Of a stretch of 23,508 bases of DNA, positions 22,939 to 23,508 are shown piece by piece. The stretch spans positions 119,856-143,363 of the forward strand of contig DXZO01000069.1 in NCBI GenBank assembly GCA_019419625.1, given 5' to 3'. Source of the DNA: Collinsella sp. (GTDB taxonomy: Bacteria > Actinomycetota > Coriobacteriia > Coriobacteriales > Coriobacteriaceae). The notes below the pieces were generated by a model. That model did no database searches and had not been told where the DNA came from. It was given only the letters and a program-made list of their open reading frames with translations. Numbering within the stretch: position 1 is the first letter of the stretch; every line of letters starts with the position of its first letter. A program made the translations under genes and the position numbers.

Positions 22939-23508
22939 CGCTCACATCCCTCCTGTATTCCAGTAGTGCTCGTGCAACGTAGGTTGCAAGGTTTACCGGT
23001 ACGGCGTTGCCCACCATCTGGTTGATATCCGTCTTGCTCCCAAAGAACTTGAAGGACTCCGGGAAAGTCTGGATCCTGCTGCGCTCCTTTGGAGTCAAGC
23101 ACCGGGCTTGGCTGAGGTCCGCCGCGTCGTTGGGGTGAAGCTTGTAGCTCGGCGGTATCGGCCTGTCCACACCACGAATAGTGACCGAGGGCTCGTCAAT
23201 GCTGAAGATAGCCCGCCTCGTGTAGCTTCGCGGAATCCTGAAGTAGTAATCAATTCCAAGCTCGTTACCGAGATACTCACGAATGGTCATCTGATGGTCA
23301 GAAAGGCCCTTCTCAAGATATGGGTCGAGAAACCCGTCGGGCGCCCCAAGGCATCCGACCAAGAAGTATCTCTTGCGAGCTTGGGGAACCCCGCACAGGC
23401 TTGCATCCATCACTCGCCCACTCAAGCCATAACCCTGCGCTTTGAGGGTGGCCCGAATCGCTTCCATAGATTTGCTCGTTCGAACGCGTGGGACGTTCTC
23501 CATAACGA
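22925..23508 (-). CDS. DNA (cytosine-5)-methyltransferase 2 (5' end beyond window)
   Basis: C-terminal part of a second C5-cytosine methyltransferase; about 194 residues are visible and the start lies past the right edge. Visible blocks: motif VI MENVP at the edge, motif VIII PQARKR, IFSIDEPSVTIRG (motif IX region) and motif X GNAVPVNL. Motifs I and IV, including the catalytic Cys, are outside the window. Aligned by eye, more than half of the residues match methyltransferase 1 in the shared region, including the segment around RPIPPSYK. Two methyltransferases per system is the arrangement of LlaJI, where an asymmetric site needs a separate enzyme for each strand. It is the most upstream gene of the operon in view. 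Confidence 0.92.
   Translation of the reverse strand, partial: VMENVPRVRTSKSMEAIRATLKAQGYGLSGRVMDASLCGVPQARKRYFLVGCLGAPDGFLDPYLEKGLSDHQMTIREYLGNELGIDYYFRIPRSYTRRAIFSIDEPSVTIRGVDRPIPPSYKLHPNDAADLSQARCLTPKERSRIQTFPESFKFFGSKTDINQMVGNAVPVNLATYVARALLEYRRDVSDGLR

Overview
The window is high-GC, densely coding bacterial DNA. Gene content and protein style (PcrA with Ala/Pro-rich linkers, a small intramembrane-sensing kinase pair, PurH, UppP, a DUF2207 membrane protein) suggest an intestinal actinomycete of the Coriobacteriia, most like Collinsella. That placement is inference from recognition, not a search.

Layout. 1-2580 (-): 5' part of a pcrA/uvrD helicase gene running off the left edge. 2808-3788 (-): uppP, divergent from a universal stress protein gene at 4038-4475 (+). 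4679-6403 (-): response regulator and BceS-like histidine kinase. 6584-7291 (-): hypothetical protein. 7538-9145 (-): purH, followed by an unusually structured 200-base tract with three hairpins. 9411-10052 (+): GNAT acetyltransferase. 10053-10504: a gene-free repeat-rich tract. 10505-12451 (-): secreted/membrane DUF2207 protein. 12452-12960: a second gene-free tract rich in dyads. 12961-13971 (+): GluRS-like enzyme without an anticodon domain (GluQ-type). 13987-15627 (-): small membrane protein plus two coupled metallophosphoesterases. 15781-17177: a broken region where a zinc-ribbon ORF and a nonsense-interrupted methylase/specificity-like gene meet head to head.

The right end, 17410 to the edge (-), is a compact defence operon. 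In transcription order it holds C5-cytosine methyltransferase 2 (cut by the edge), C5-cytosine methyltransferase 1, an McrB-like AAA+ NTPase, a LlaJI-family restriction protein and a Shedu (SduA, DUF4263) nuclease. Junctions are a 14-base overlap, a 2-base gap, a 3-base gap and a 14-base overlap. The first four genes match the composition of the lactococcal LlaJI system: two methyltransferases protect, while the McrB-like motor and partner nuclease cut. The Shedu gene is physically coupled to the nuclease gene, so the whole may act as one composite system. Base composition changes sharply inside the operon and coincides with the boundary between the recognition and motor domains of the McrB-like protein, which suggests modular exchange.

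No tRNA, rRNA, CRISPR array or complete insertion sequence was seen. Several palindromic and repeated intergenic elements were found near 7.4, 10.1-10.4, 12.5 and 15.7 kb.
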